A stretch of DNA of 64,000 nt, from assembly GCA_963995525.1 (NCBI GenBank), contig OZ023205.1:43037618-43101617 (forward strand), written 5' to 3'. The notes beneath the pieces are model-generated. The model ran no database searches and was not told where the DNA came from. It saw only the letters and a list, made by a program, of their open reading frames with translations. The translations under genes and the position numbers were made by a program. This DNA is from Escarpia spicata. Taxonomy: Eukaryota > Annelida > Polychaeta > Sabellida > Siboglinidae. This document shows, piece after piece, positions 39,001 through 50,229 of the stretch. Numbering within the stretch: position 1 is the first letter of the stretch; every line of letters starts with the position of its first letter.

Positions 39001-42000
39001 CAAGTTAGATGAGGATGGTGGAAAAAAAATGTCCCAGATCCATGAAAATACAGAGGCATCACACTTAGTCACTAGAGAGGATTCTGGATGAGAGGATTCG
39101 AAAGAGGAGCAGGAATTAGGTGAAGAACAACAGGGATTCAGAAAGGACAGAGGGCCGACGGATGCAATGTTTGCACCAAGACAGCTGTTGGCAGGGATGA
39201 GTGACATTCAGAGAAAAAACCGGAAATGTTGGTGTGGCCCTCATTTCAGCCCGAGAGGACCGTCTCATCTAATGGAGGGGAGGGGGGACTCCTCAGAGAT
39301 ATTTTAAAATTGTAGACGACATATGGTGTATATTATTAAATAGAAAATCTTAACATTTCCAATAGCAAAAAAAGCACACGGACTCACGCACACGTTGTCA
39401 TAGTACTAACTCACTTGTTAATTATATTTTCTGGGCTGAACCCGAGTTGGCTGACAGGCAGCTTTCTCCTTGGCCAGCTTTGTCAAAACAGCCCGTTGAT
39501 GGGCCATTCTAGCTTTCTTCGTTGCCAGATCAACTGCTTCCTTAGCTTTGTACTTGGTGGCTGCCTTCGTCTTTGACATGTTCAGCTCAGTTTTCTTCTC
39601 CTCCTTCATCTTTCCTTCCTCGGCAAGATGGATGGAGTACATTTTGTATGCACCCCTCGTGTTGTTCTGTTTGTGGAAGTCCTGTATAGCAGTCCTGTTG
39701 CTTGCCATGAGTGAGTACTTCACTGTCTGTATAGTGTTGAATGTACTAACATTCTTTCTGGCAGTGGCAGTACTCATGATGCTAGACATGTGACTAAAAC
39801 ACCCTTCCACTTGAGGACCATGAAAGCAGCTCATCATTGCAGCCACCAGTTTTGACAAGGCTGGGAACTTGCCAGTAGCCCACCACGAGTCCAATCTGGA
39901 ACTTGTGGGTGCTTGTGGAAGTGTGTTGTCTACATGGAATCGGCGAACTTCTATGTGATACGCCCTCTGTTCAGGTTCTAATAGAATATTGGTGACCAGT
40001 GCCAGTGTGTGTACTTCAATGCCTTCGGTTCCCCTCTGACTGTAGCCTGTAGGATCCAATCCGCATAGTTGACATTGGCCTCGCACCACAAACAGTAGGC
40101 TTTCCCTGGTGCTGATAATTTACTGATGAATATATCTAACATAGTGTCTCCAGCCGATCTCTCCAGCCACGCCGATCCACTTATTCTTGACACTTTTGTC
40201 AATGTCCTTCACGCAACATTTGTCTTGCCTTACAACAAATCGTCGATTAGCCATTGTGTTCGAAAATGATCGACATCTCCACAAAATACATCGTCGTTTC
40301 CTATTGGTCCAATGCTTTTGTGCGCGCACTTCGAAAGTGCTGAAGCGAACAGCTGCAGAACTAAGGGTTTTACTTCGCAGATTCACGGGTTTGGTTAGGT
40401 CGGTTCTGTCTCTAATCGCCAGGCAGCGTCATTAACACGTGGCGACACCCGCTGAATGGATGGTTAACTCAATCTGCAGATAGATCATCAGTGAATTGTT
40501 CAGGATTTTATATGCCCTACCCCCCCAACATTCATTTTTTTCTCCCCGGATTTACACGATTCACAAAAGTGATCTTTGGAGCAGTATAAAAACCGGAATT
40601 CCAGCAAAAACCAGAAATTTCTCATCCCTGTGTTGGAGAAGAGGTTGGAGATGCAAGGGAGAAAAGCAGTGGGATTTGTGGACCTGGAGAAGGCCTACGA
40701 CACAGTCCCAAGAGAGATGGTGATGGTAACAGTGAGATGGATGGTAGTGCCAGAAGCAGAAGCCAGGATGGTGGAAGTAATGTATGAAAGAACAGGAAAA
40801 ATTGTGGCTGGATCTGGGATATCGGAAGAGTTTCCGGTTAACATCGGTTTGAGGGAAGGAAGTGCCATATGCCCATTACTATTTATCGTGGTGATGGAAC
40901 TAATCAGCAACAAGATCAGCACAAAGGATGTTCTCAGAAAGATTATGCATGCAGACGATCTGGCCATAGTAGTAGAAAGCAAACAAGAGCTACAAGAAAT
41001 GTTGGAGGAATGGAACATGGTGTTGAAGAAACACAGACTGAGCCTGGAGAAGACAGGAGTGATGTGGGTTGGACACCAGAGAGAGGAATTGGACATCAGA
41101 TTGGATGGAAAGGAAATTACGCAAGTGAACAGCTTTGTGTACCTTGGAGGAATGGTTACGGCAGATGGACATTCAGATGTGGAGGTGTGACGCTAAATAC
41201 AAGCTGGAGCGAATGCTTGGAGAAAGGTAGAGGGAGTCATGATGGACAGAAAATCTTTAAAAAAGCTGAACAGGAAAGTCCTGAGAGTGTGTGTTACACC
41301 GGCATGCCTTTATGATCTGGAGAGTGACAGAACAACAACAGAAGCTCCAAGTTTGTGAGAACAACTGCGTTAGAAGAATAACAAGAACAAATAGGGTAGA
41401 CAGAAGGACGAATGACCTGAGAAAAGAAGTTGGAATGCAATGTAACAGGATTATTGAGAAGCCGGACGAGATGGGCAGGTCACTTGGCAAGGATGGATGC
41501 CAGTAAAATAGCGAAGAGAGCAGAGGCGGAACAACATAAAGGACACAGGAAAAGGCCACGGCAGAGGTGGAAGAACTGCGTGAAGAGGGACATGAGAAGA
41601 TCAGGGGAGGATGAAAGATGGAGGGAGCAATGGATCGAAAACTAGGGGATTTCTGACATAGGTTTTTGGTAGAAATTGGTGGGAGTTTAGAGAAAAATTT
41701 GGTACGCCAGAAACAACACCGAGGTGAGTGCAACTTGCTATAGCATGGCAGATGGATTTACGTGGGACGGACACAACTAAGAGAAGGACACCTACTGTTG
41801 GCCTTCTTCGCCGTGTACGCTGCGATGCGCTCCTCCTTCAACTTCTCTGCCTCCGCATCTGCCTCTTCGTCCGACCCGAACAGATCAATGTCATCGTCAT
41901 CATCACCAGCCGATGCTGCAGCCGCCGCTGACCCGCCGTAGCTGTCCACAGACTTCTTCGCGCCCGGGAAACTGCAGCAGACAACAGGCTGTAAGCGTCA

Positions 42001-45000
42001 GGCACTGGTGCTGAACAAATACTTTTCATTTTCAACTGGTATTACAAGCAGTTTCTGGCTATTTTAATACAAATATTACAATACTCTTTACATAACTGTT
42101 ATTATTATTGTCTTTCGCAATTACATTTTCTATTCCAATCCACGGGTTGATTTCAAGGTTAAGCATTCATATGGTACACGGATTTTTAAGTGGATTACGG
42201 TACTTGGAACAATTGTAAAGATTGCAAACAATTATAGGTAACTATGTATGTTACTTTGTACAAAAGTTTGTATCTAATTCTTACTTATGAATGGTTCATT
42301 AGTGTGAAACTTACCCCCAGGCTCACAATGAAACATCTACACAAAATAACATTATAAACTGTTGTATCCAACAGAAAGGTAAGAAAAACCATGCGTGTAC
42401 CTACCAGTCATCTATCTTTCCAATTATACTGTTTTACTTTTTGTTCAATTTACATTTGTGACAAGTTTCAAACTGATAAAATAACTTATTTATTTTGTGA
42501 TTGCTTGTGTCATAAATAGTATCTCACATGAATCATACCATACATATCATGAATTTTTTTTATTTGAGGTTACAATAGACTCGTGTCTGTGCCTCACCTG
42601 TTGCACTGCGAGCCATATGAAGAAATGTGTTTGTACCAGCGACATGCATTTGGGAACTTCTCAGAAGGGGCAGAACTCAACGCCCCGAATACAACGGCAT
42701 CAGCCTGGGATGGCTGGTAGCTGCAACAAGTTAAAATTATAATCACATAATTACTAAATTGAACTAATTAGGGCTCTCGGTCAAGAGGACTGGAGGATTA
42801 AATCCTCCTAATGCCAGTGAAAGCTAGTAAGCCTACTAGTAGGACTTTTGATCAAGATTCCAAAACGTCATCCACGATAACACATAAATTTAAGCCATTT
42901 CAGTAAATTTATACATTAAAATGGGTGAGATGTTACATTTGTGAACAAACATGTAATCTTCTAATATGTTGAATCTTGTTATTAAACTGCTATCCCTAGC
43001 CATATGCAGTACTAAGCACAATGTAATGGTCCCATGAAACAGTTAATTCTGTTAGGGGAAGCGGTATTTGCCTAATCATTGTGGCTTGTCGAGTTATTAT
43101 GTGGGTATCCTTTCAGCTAACGATCTATCTTATCCGCCCGACTGTAGTGCGGTTAAGTTACTTATAATCAAATTATTTATCATCTATGCCTACGCCTACT
43201 TATCTATCAACTGTTCAGAATCCACTCAAATTGTAAAATTGGTTTTGACTTCATGCACTTTCTGTTGTACAGCTTGTGCATTATCTTAGACTTTAAGTTT
43301 TAAAGTTATCAAATTTGTCATTTGAGTTTGACGTATGTTTTTTCAGGACTGCCCTTGATAATTTATTGCTAACTATTTGCATCTTTTGTGTGATTACTCA
43401 TATACAGTTCGGTAATCTTTTACTTAACTGGCCTATATTATTAGGACCTTATGAAAACGGTTTTACCTCCTTTTTTTGTTATGTATGTGTTCGTAATTTA
43501 ATTCTTAATCACTTCCGGTACAAAGAGGTCAAATATTAATTTTTAATTGTCTTTTAGAGTAATTTAATGCTCTAAATCGAGTCGATGTAAACCCGGTGCC
43601 ATATCGGGGCATGTACATGCGAATTGAGAGCATCCCGGGGGCATCAAAACCGCGAAGGCGACTTTCTTGCGATTTTGCTGACATGTCCCCGACCTCAAAT
43701 CATATAAACATTTTTAATTATGATTTTTGTTTTTATAAATGGTTAAATAAACAAAATATTAATTCTCTCCGCTTTTTCAGACTTTCGCAAGACGTGTGAT
43801 GAAGTAAATTCCCATAAGAAACATTACAAATAAGATTTAACCATTTATAAAAACAAAAATCATAATTAAAAATGTTTATCTGATATGATTTGAGGTCGGG
43901 GACATGTCCCCAAAATCGCAAGTCGCCTTCGCGGTTTTGATGCCCCCGGGATAGGTATATCAGAATCCGCTAGGTGGCGTATTGCCTTCTAGCGGCCAAA
44001 ACTGATCCATTTCTTGTGCATGAAAATGACGCTGGCGCGGCGCCGCGTCAGAGATCACATGGTCGCAGAAAATACGTCGCTGCTGCTATGCAAATGATGT
44101 CACCATGACGTTTGAGCATGGAATCGACAAATGGATAACTCTGTTACATATGGAGATACTTCTTTTTTGTTTTGAGCGCGGCGTTTTGTGTGTGTAGGTA
44201 AGTGAAGTTTAATGTTTTCTATGCTTGCTAAATGCGTAAATAAAATGTAAAGATTACGTAATGAAATAGCGATATTAGTGTAGATTTAAATATTAGCTTT
44301 AAAATGATATATGTTGCATAAGTGTACGTGCCTGCCGAGCAACACACCGACGTAGGCAACTTTGGCGTTCTATGCGTACATTTTCAACAGTCGACGCCGT
44401 ATCACGCTGGCATCAGTAAGCGCTTTTGCAGCATTAATTAAATCCATATCCATCGCAACCATCACATATAATTGGTGTTATTGTTCATTTGTAACAGTGA
44501 CAAGATCTATATATAATTAATAATTACCGTTTTTAGTTTGATATTAACATGCCAAAATTAAATGTTTAAAGAAAAATGTGTTCAAGCTGACTGAATCTGT
44601 GTCTGTTGTTAGTGACGATTTCCATAGCATCGTTATTTAAACCATCTCAATCTATAAAACGAATTGCTTTTACTTTTGTATTTAAAGTTATAACTAATTA
44701 TTATGTAATTAACTTTTTAATATTATATTAACAAATTTATTTTGTTATGTCTTTAGTTGACATTTCTTTTTTCATACTACACCACATCATTTCCATCAAG
44801 ACAAGTGATTCAGTGTGACTTTCATGTTTCAGTGTTGGAAGATCAAACGGGTAGTCTTGATATAAGTTGTAGTTTATATTGTTTCAAATTAAATCTGTAG
44901 GACTAATTAATAGTCTAATTAATAATATTATTTTTTATTATTAATTAATAATAAGTGAAATATAGTAACAAAAATTAATTAAGTGATTGTTTTTTTCTAA

Positions 45001-45841
45001 TTAATGTCACAAATTAAATTATTAGGTCAAATATACAATGGTCAATTAATTAGGTCAAGGTCAAATCATATCAATATGATTTTTTGGGTCACATAACTTC
45101 TTATTTCGCATAAATATCTTCAATATACACAATTTTATGGCCTTTTCCTATATAATAAAATGAGGTACATCAAGCTTCTGGGGCCAGTTTGTGCACAAGA
45201 AATGGACTGAAATTCAATACCAAAAAGTTTTGTTTTTCTGAAACAAAAAGTGGAAATAATGAAGATATCACAAAAATTCAAAAACTGTCATAAACTTCAT
45301 AACAAACTATCTTGTGGAACCATTTAATTGAAAAAATAGCGTATTTGAATTTTTACCTGATGTACCTACCCGGGATGCTCTCAATTCGCATGTACATGCC
45401 CCGGTATGGCACCGGGTTTACATCGACTCGACGGGATTAAATTGCTCTAAAAGACAATTAAAAATTAACATTTGACCTCTTTGTACCGGCGGAAGTGATT
45501 AAGAATTAAATTACGAACACATACATATCAAAAAAGGAGGTAAAACCTAATAATATAGGCCAGTTAAGTAAAAGATTACCTACAGTTCTTAAGCAATAGT
45601 TGTGGGGCTGTCTGCACAACGGTTAGGCGAATAGCTACTTCGTCTTCGTTTACTTTTGAAGTTTTGTCATCATGTGTCACTGTCAGCGCAACACACGTGT
45701 GCTACGTGGGCAAAATGTTTCCACCGAAAATATATAAAATAGGCCGAAACGAAATACGCACCCTTCGATATAACTTTTATCTGATAAATATCCATTTAGT
45801 GTGCTGATGCCAGCCTCTGATTTTAAATCTCCGAACCCCAT
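35968..45841 (-). CDS. eukaryotic elongation factor 1-beta (eEF1B), six coding exons
   Basis: Guanine-nucleotide exchange subunit that reloads eEF1A with GTP during translation elongation. I joined six exons on the minus strand: 45841-45762, 42720-42598, 41971-41796, 37716-37591, 37010-36943 and 36054-35968. Phases agree at every junction, introns are GT-AG, and the 660 bases give 219 codons plus stop (vertebrate eEF1B2 is about 225 aa). The order is an N-terminal GST-C-like domain ([11 protein letters not shown]...YIEG), an acidic linker ([14 protein letters not shown]) with the basic [14 protein letters not shown], and the C-terminal exchange domain ([29 protein letters not shown], ending VDIAAFNKI). 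DIDLFGS is the conserved casein kinase 2 context. Intron 3 (4.1 kb) holds a LINE, a hAT derivative and SINEs; intron 1 holds a foldback element. eEF1-delta shares the exchange domain, but the GST-like N-terminus and the lack of a leucine zipper favour beta. Confidence 0.95.
36943..37010 (-). CDS. eEF1B exon 5
   Basis: Completes the Ser codon of WGAS and encodes [20 protein letters not shown] then DK. Acceptor TTTCAG before 37010; donor GTAGGA after 36943. Includes the conserved Lys that, in the yeast structure, inserts near the Mg site of eEF1A; here it is the final DDK/VG region. Confidence 0.93.
37591..37716 (-). CDS. eEF1B exon 4
   Basis: Encodes [40 protein letters not shown] and A, the first half of the exchange domain. 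Acceptor TTACAG; donor GTAAGT. The first two bases complete a Lys codon split with exon 3, and the last base starts the Ser codon finished in exon 5. Confidence 0.95.
37740..37792 (-). mobile_element. SINE tail fragment in eEF1B intron 3
   Basis: Minus strand reads CACTGGATACTGCGCTGTGT then AAGAACTTACCTTTT, a diverged copy of the L2-type tail seen at 38517 and 28715. Only about 50 bases remain. Confidence 0.55.
38385..38517 (+). mobile_element. truncated MIR-like SINE in eEF1B intron 3
   Basis: CACTGAATGCTTCCCAGACA, GCAGGTCTGC, GTGTAAAGCGCTTTAAG and CTACGCTATATAGGAACTTA match the 3' half of the SINE at 28715-29066 in the same order. The tRNA-like head is missing. Confidence 0.72.
38890..39228 (+). 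mobile_element. LINE RT fragment, 5' part of a split copy
   Basis: Decayed RT N-terminal region. The frame at 39055-39210 reads [27 protein letters not shown] and [28 protein letters not shown]...DA.F..RQL is the fingers motif that normally precedes the block now found from 40630. The two parts are separated by a hAT derivative. Confidence 0.72.
39229..40600 (-). mobile_element. hAT-like element with internal deletion
   Basis: Minus-strand coding 40254-39418. The N-terminal part reads [20 protein letters not shown] then, in a shifted frame, [20 protein letters not shown] and [13 protein letters not shown], a BED-like C..C start. The rest of the core is absent. The C-terminal part (39418-39950) reads [40 protein letters not shown] and [20 protein letters not shown], matching hAT-type dimerisation regions ([11 protein letters not shown]). 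Missing catalytic core makes it non-autonomous. Borders are approximate: AAAAACCGGAAAT near 39216 and AAAAACCAGAAAT near 40605 may be a target-site duplication plus chance similarity. It lies in eEF1B intron 3, same strand as that gene. Confidence 0.7.
40605..41645 (+). mobile_element. LINE RT fragment, 3' part of a split copy
   Basis: Open to 41190: [20 protein letters not shown] (motif A), [20 protein letters not shown] (motif B, with REGS in place of the usual RQGS), [14 protein letters not shown] (motif C, HADD) and [18 protein letters not shown]. It then continues in other frames: [20 protein letters not shown], then [20 protein letters not shown] and [20 protein letters not shown], the C-terminal Cys-His and basic end. 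Antisense to eEF1B, in its intron 3. Clade not settled (RTE/I-like). Confidence 0.85.
41796..41971 (-). CDS. eEF1B exon 3
   Basis: Encodes [40 protein letters not shown] and [18 protein letters not shown] plus the first base of a Lys codon: the acidic linker and basic helix between the two folded domains. Acceptor TGCTGCAG before 41971; donor GTAGGT at 41795. Confidence 0.95.
42598..42720 (-). CDS. eEF1B exon 2
   Basis: Encodes [40 protein letters not shown] and the first two bases of a Ser codon: the GST-C-like domain with the conserved PSQAD and RWY.HI.SY motifs. Acceptor GTTGCAG before 42720; donor GTGAGG at 42597. Confidence 0.95.
43400..45600. mobile_element. foldback element in eEF1B intron 1
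   Basis: Outer inverted repeats: 43400-43636 continued at 43951-44030, against 45180-45600. Shared blocks include GGTAATCTTTTACTTAACTG, CACTTCCGGTACAAAGAGGT (near match), GTCGATGTAAACCCGGTGCC and CATGTACATGCGAATTGAGA. The centre is AT-rich without a coding frame. The left arm is interrupted by a second palindromic element (43640-43944); the arm resumes exactly after it with ATAGGTATATCAG, mirrored by CTGATGTACCTA on the right. Looks like a non-autonomous DNA element. Confidence 0.82.
43640..43944. mobile_element. 305-bp palindromic MITE nested in the foldback element
   Basis: Begins GGCATCAAAACCGCGAAGGC and ends with its reverse complement. The inverted arms of about 125 bases (43640-43765 and 43830-43944) include GACATGTCCCCGACCTCAAA. 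Flanked on both sides by CCCGGG (43634-43639 and 43945-43950), which is single in the matching arm at 45370, so CCCGGG is a plausible 6-base target-site duplication. Confidence 0.85.
45762..45841 (-). CDS. eEF1B exon 1 (start codon)
   Basis: Starts ATGGGG at 45841 and encodes [26 protein letters not shown] and two bases of a Gly codon. MGFGDLK and DKSYIEG are near-invariant in animal eEF1B. Donor GTGCGT at 45761. The 5' UTR upstream holds pyrimidine runs (CTTCCGTTCTTTTC and CCTCTTC around 45885-45915, minus strand) that could be the 5' TOP start expected for a translation factor mRNA; the cap site is not visible from sequence alone. Confidence 0.94.
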
Positions 45842-45924
45842 AATGTCTATTTTACAGGTTTTAAGTGCCCGGTTTTTAACAACTCGCACACCCGAAGAGG
45901 AACTGGCTGAAAAGAACGGAAGTG

Positions 45925-46985
45925 CTCAACAGCTTTGCGCAGAAGATTCGACAACAAATTACCGCACCGAAACGCATTGAACCATCTACGCCAAGTTTGG
46001 ATTATCCCGTCACTCAAGATACAAGATACACGATATTTATTCACAGACTACATTCAGTTACAACTGTTTTGGTAGTGGTGACATGCATACATTATGATAA
46101 AAACAGAATACATACTTAACATAAGTAAACAATATAATAAATTATGTATGTAAAAGTAAGTGAGCAGGTATACTGGATGGAAATATAATACTGAAGAATG
46201 ATGGTGTAGTTGTGGTATCAGCACCCAGGGGGAGCATTTTGTTGATGTTAAATAGACCCCAAAGTGATGATGCCACAATGCGTAATCAAGTTATGAGAAT
46301 TGTGTATGATATACAATTTAAAACGAACATATTTATAATATGAAAGACAGGCACTGATACTTATTGTTTACCGATGATAATACAGAACACATTGATTTTT
46401 GAAACTGGCAACAGTTTTTTTTTAGTTGGTAGTTTGTTTCACAATGATGTGCCAGTATATTTTAGAGACTTTTGGTGACTCTGGGTTTGGAAGATATTAT
46501 TGGATGATTTAGATCTTGTACAATAACTGTGAGATATGCCAGGAGTTACCTTTTAAAGATAATTTGGAGTTTTACAATTTACAATGTTATACATAATAGT
46601 ACATTTCATAAGAATAAATCTTTGACGAACATTTAACCATTTTAGAGATGTATTATCAGTGGATCGTCATAGGCGCCAGGACTGGTGGGGGGCGAAGGGC
46701 TCAGTCCCCCGATATTATCGGTGGGGAGGGCATGAGATAGGAGTAGCCCCAATATTTTGGCAAGGAGTATTTATTTATATAATGTTTTGTGTATCTTTAT
46801 TCTGATTGGCAAAATGTCAAATGGACACATCACGCCATTGCGCATGTATGCATAAACGTTTGGTTTATTTTTTATATCGGATGGGGTTATTCTGCACTAA
46901 ATTAAGTGATTCACATGAAATAATGCTTGGAGGTAGATAATTCCACTCTTTTAAAGAAATGATTTCCAAATATGTTTGATGAGCA
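45925..46985. other. upstream of eEF1B, no gene recognised
   Basis: AT-rich. 46672-46745 (CATAGGCGCCAGGACTGGTG with G runs and TATTATCGGTGGGG) looks like a transposon end. Nothing else stands out. Confidence 0.45.
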
Positions 46986-46989
46986 CGTG

Positions 46990-47297
46990 CCTGATTTGCA
47001 AGAACTGATTATCATGTTTACGTGAGCATCGAGTGCTGCATTTGATATAGGCCTTGTGGGATACTGTTGGCTGTCACTGACGTCATCGGCAGTAGCGACC
47101 CCTGGCGCGCGAGGATGCAAACCTCCACTGGCGGCCGAACCAAATGGTGTAGAACAGTTTTCGCTCCCGCGCCGCCATTTACGGACACGTGGGCCCATTC
47201 AAAAAGTCTACGGGCACGCAAAATTCCAAAGGTCTAGGGGACACGTGCCTCCCAGCCCCCCCCCTCCGGACACGATTATACCACGCACTGCAGGCAG
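46990..47297 (+). repeat. dispersed repeat, copy A
   Basis: GATTATCATGTTTACGTGAG, CATCGAGTGCTGCATTTGAT, AAATTCCAAAGGTCTAGGG and CTCCGGACACGATTATACCA recur in the same order, inverted, at 56852-57352. Both copies end at CTGCAGG. Unknown family; the C/G-rich end resembles DNA transposon ends. Confidence 0.75.
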
Positions 47298-47450
47298 GGA
47301 TGTGTCAAGTACATGCACAATGTACTTGAATACAAGTACAAGTACTTCCAATTTTTTCCAAGTACACGTACTCATCTAAAAAATATAGGCAAGTATAATT
47401 ACCAAGTACTTTGACAATTTTAGTCAAGTACATTGAACACTACGTTTATG
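47298..47450. repeat. AAGTAC-rich block
   Basis: About ten AAGTAC/GTACTT hexamers within 150 bases (for example CAAGTACAAGTACTT near 47334). Probably a transposon end or degenerate satellite. Confidence 0.6.
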
Positions 47451-47934
47451 TTTCATAATGGTGGTGTATTTGTAGTTGTGCTAATAATTAACTGTCCACC
47501 AAACAACAGAAGAGCTTTATGATTTAATTACCCTGATTATAATCCACCAAAGCTACTGCCTAACTAATCTAGAACTTTTACTGACTAGTAGAAAGTATCT
47601 ATGGCACTGAGATGTGTTGATGTATCCAGTTTGCTTATTAAGCCAAGTATACGTACGTTATATTTGTTTTAAAAAGAAAATAAACGAACTGGAAATGTCA
47701 TTTCTTGTAACAAATGCTATAACTATCTGCAATTACAACATTCAGCCTAAGCATGCCATGGACACAATGCAGTTTAAATAACACAACGGACAATATGTGT
47801 CCGCCAACCCATCAATCAACCAACAGTGTGTGATGAATCCGTCACTTCACACGTACGTGAACATACATCACATTATTTGCTGCCGCGCAAAATAACCACC
47901 ATTTCTTCCACTTGCTCACCAGCTACCTTACCAG

Positions 47935-48197
47935 CAACTTTCTAATGTATAATCTACACTGCTCCTTTATTTAATGCAACTTCATGTCCTCTAGTCCTTC
48001 TTTCTTTCTTAAGTGAGACAAATATTTCAATATTTTCATAATCATTCAATATTTTTTAAACTTCTATCTGATATTCTCTAAATCTCCTGGTCTCTAGTGT
48101 TATTAAACCACATTCTTTTAGGCGTATTTCATAACTAAGATCCCTCAGTTTGTATATCATTTTAGTTGCTCTATTCTGTGCTCTTTCTAGCAAATAT
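47935..48197 (-). mobile_element. CR1-like LINE, 3' half of a copy split by a transposon
   Basis: Minus strand from 48190 down reads LLERAQNRATKMIYKLRDLS, YEIRLKECGLITLETRRFRE, YQIEV, a stop, then KILNDYENIEIFVSLKKERR and GHEVALNKGAV before TAG: the C-terminus of a CR1-type protein. Its immediate upstream part is at 53574-53626, on the far side of a 5.4 kb element. Confidence 0.88.
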
Positions 48198-49487
48198 CAG
48201 GCCCGTAGCTAGCTTTTCACAATCGGGGGTTCACATTTTACCAATTCAGACTCCAGGGGGCGCCACACGTTCATGTGGGGTTATATTTTTCACAATGCAG
48301 AGGACCCACATGTTCACGTGGGGGCTCATATTGCAGAAGGTTACATTTCTAACTAGAAGAACAATGAAGTGGGTGTGAGATTGGTGGACCATGTGGCTTT
48401 TTTATATTCTTTCATCTTATATATATGGTCGATTTCCACGAAACGTTGACAAATGGTGTTGCTAGGGGGGGGGGGGGGGCAAAAATAAACATATTTAATT
48501 TTCAATGTATATAAAACACATGTGTGTTTTAAATTCAGTAAGAAATATGTTTCGAACTTCTTTTTTCATTTTAAGGGGGAGCTTTGAAGTATTTTGTGCT
48601 CTCTCAGACTTGATGTTTTATCAAAGTGAATTTCTATTACACATTACCACTACAAGCGAAATGCATGTTTGATCTTTAAAATACATTCATGGCAAGGTAT
48701 ACACATTGAGCTTTTCAACAGGGCATACCTTATTGACACTGATTTATAACTATCAATTTGTAGACAGTTTAGAATTTGCAGGTGTGCGGTTTCATATAAT
48801 ATACTTTTCAGTACAATGGAATAAATTACTGGCGAGATCATTGGACAACTCTAACTTGTTTTAAGAACGTTTTGGAATATATCCGACAGTCTAAATTGAT
48901 TATGTTAGTGATATGTAGGTGATTCTGTTCTATTCTTATTATTCTAATTAAGAAAACGCCAGAGACGTACGGTTTCATGTACCTCCTCTTATAATGTGAA
49001 TTGTGTATTAACTGTTTAAAGGTCGTGGTGTAAGTATTTTAATTGGTTGTACAAAGGTTACATATACCAAGCGCTGATGTTACTTCATATACTTTGCAAA
49101 ACTATTGAGGTGTGGGCTAAGAAACTATCGGAGACGTACGGTTTCATGCTTATGTACGGTTTCAGTAGAATATAGTATTTTTTATTATTTGACCACTTTT
49201 TACTTAAACTTTGTCTACGTACATACCCATGTGTAAATGTAAAACCATTCCTGTGAGTGTTCCATATATGTGTTTCTTAATCATTCTTATAATTGTATTA
49301 ATATACTGAACAATAGAACATTAATACAATGTTTTGATAACGTTATTTATTTAAAGTCAAACCGACCCCCTTTTTTTTTTGTCGAAAAGTAATTTTAAGA
49401 ACAATTAATGAAACTTGAACTGAATGTTCCAAAAGCACCACCGCTCTCTCATCCTTCTCTTGAACCACCTCTCTGTCGTCCCCTCTC

Positions 49488-50205
49488 CCTCACCACTTGT
49501 CTCGCGACCCTTTCCGCCTCCACTTGTGTCTCCCCTCTCCTCCACCATCTGTCTCTCGACCCTTTCCACCACCACTTGTGTCTCCCCTCTCCTCCACCAC
49601 CAGTCTCTCGACCCTTTCAATCACCACTTGTGTCTCCCCTCTCCTCCACCACCTGTCTCTCGACCCTTTCCACCACCACTTGTGTCTCCCCTCTCCCTCA
49701 CCACCTGTCTCTCGACCCTTTCCACCACCACTTGTGTCTCCCCTCTCCTCCACCACCTGTCTCTCGACCCTTTCCACCACCACTTGTGTCTCCCCTCTCC
49801 TCCACCACCTGTCTCTCGACCCTTTCCACCACCACTTGTGTCTCCCCTCTCCCTCACCACCTGTCTCTCGACCCTTTCTACCACCACTTGTGTCTCCCCT
49901 CTCCCTCACCACCTGTCTCTCGACCCTTTCCACCACCACTTGTGTCTCCCCTCTCCTCCACCACCTGTCTCTCGACCCTTTCCACCACCACTTGTGTCTC
50001 CCCTCTCCCTCACCACCTGTCTCTCGACCCTTTCCACCACCACTTGTGTCTCCCCTCTCCTCCACCACCAGTCTCTCGACCCTTTCAATCACCACTTGTG
50101 TCTCCCCTCTCCTCCACCACCTGTCTCTCGACCCTTTCCACCACCATATGTCTGTCACCCCTCTCCTCCACCACCTGCCTCTCTACCCTTTCCACCACCA
50201 CCTAT
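49488..50205. repeat. 52-bp minisatellite, about 14 copies
   Basis: Unit begins CTCTCGACCCTTTCCACCAC and contains CTTGTGTCTCCCCTCTCC. Because 52 is not a multiple of three, each frame cycles through the unit every three copies, which leaves all three plus frames and some minus frames open over 600-900 bases. These long frames are not genes. The strand is pyrimidine-rich. Confidence 0.95.
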
Positions 50206-50229
50206 ATGTCATCCATCTCCTCCTCCCCG

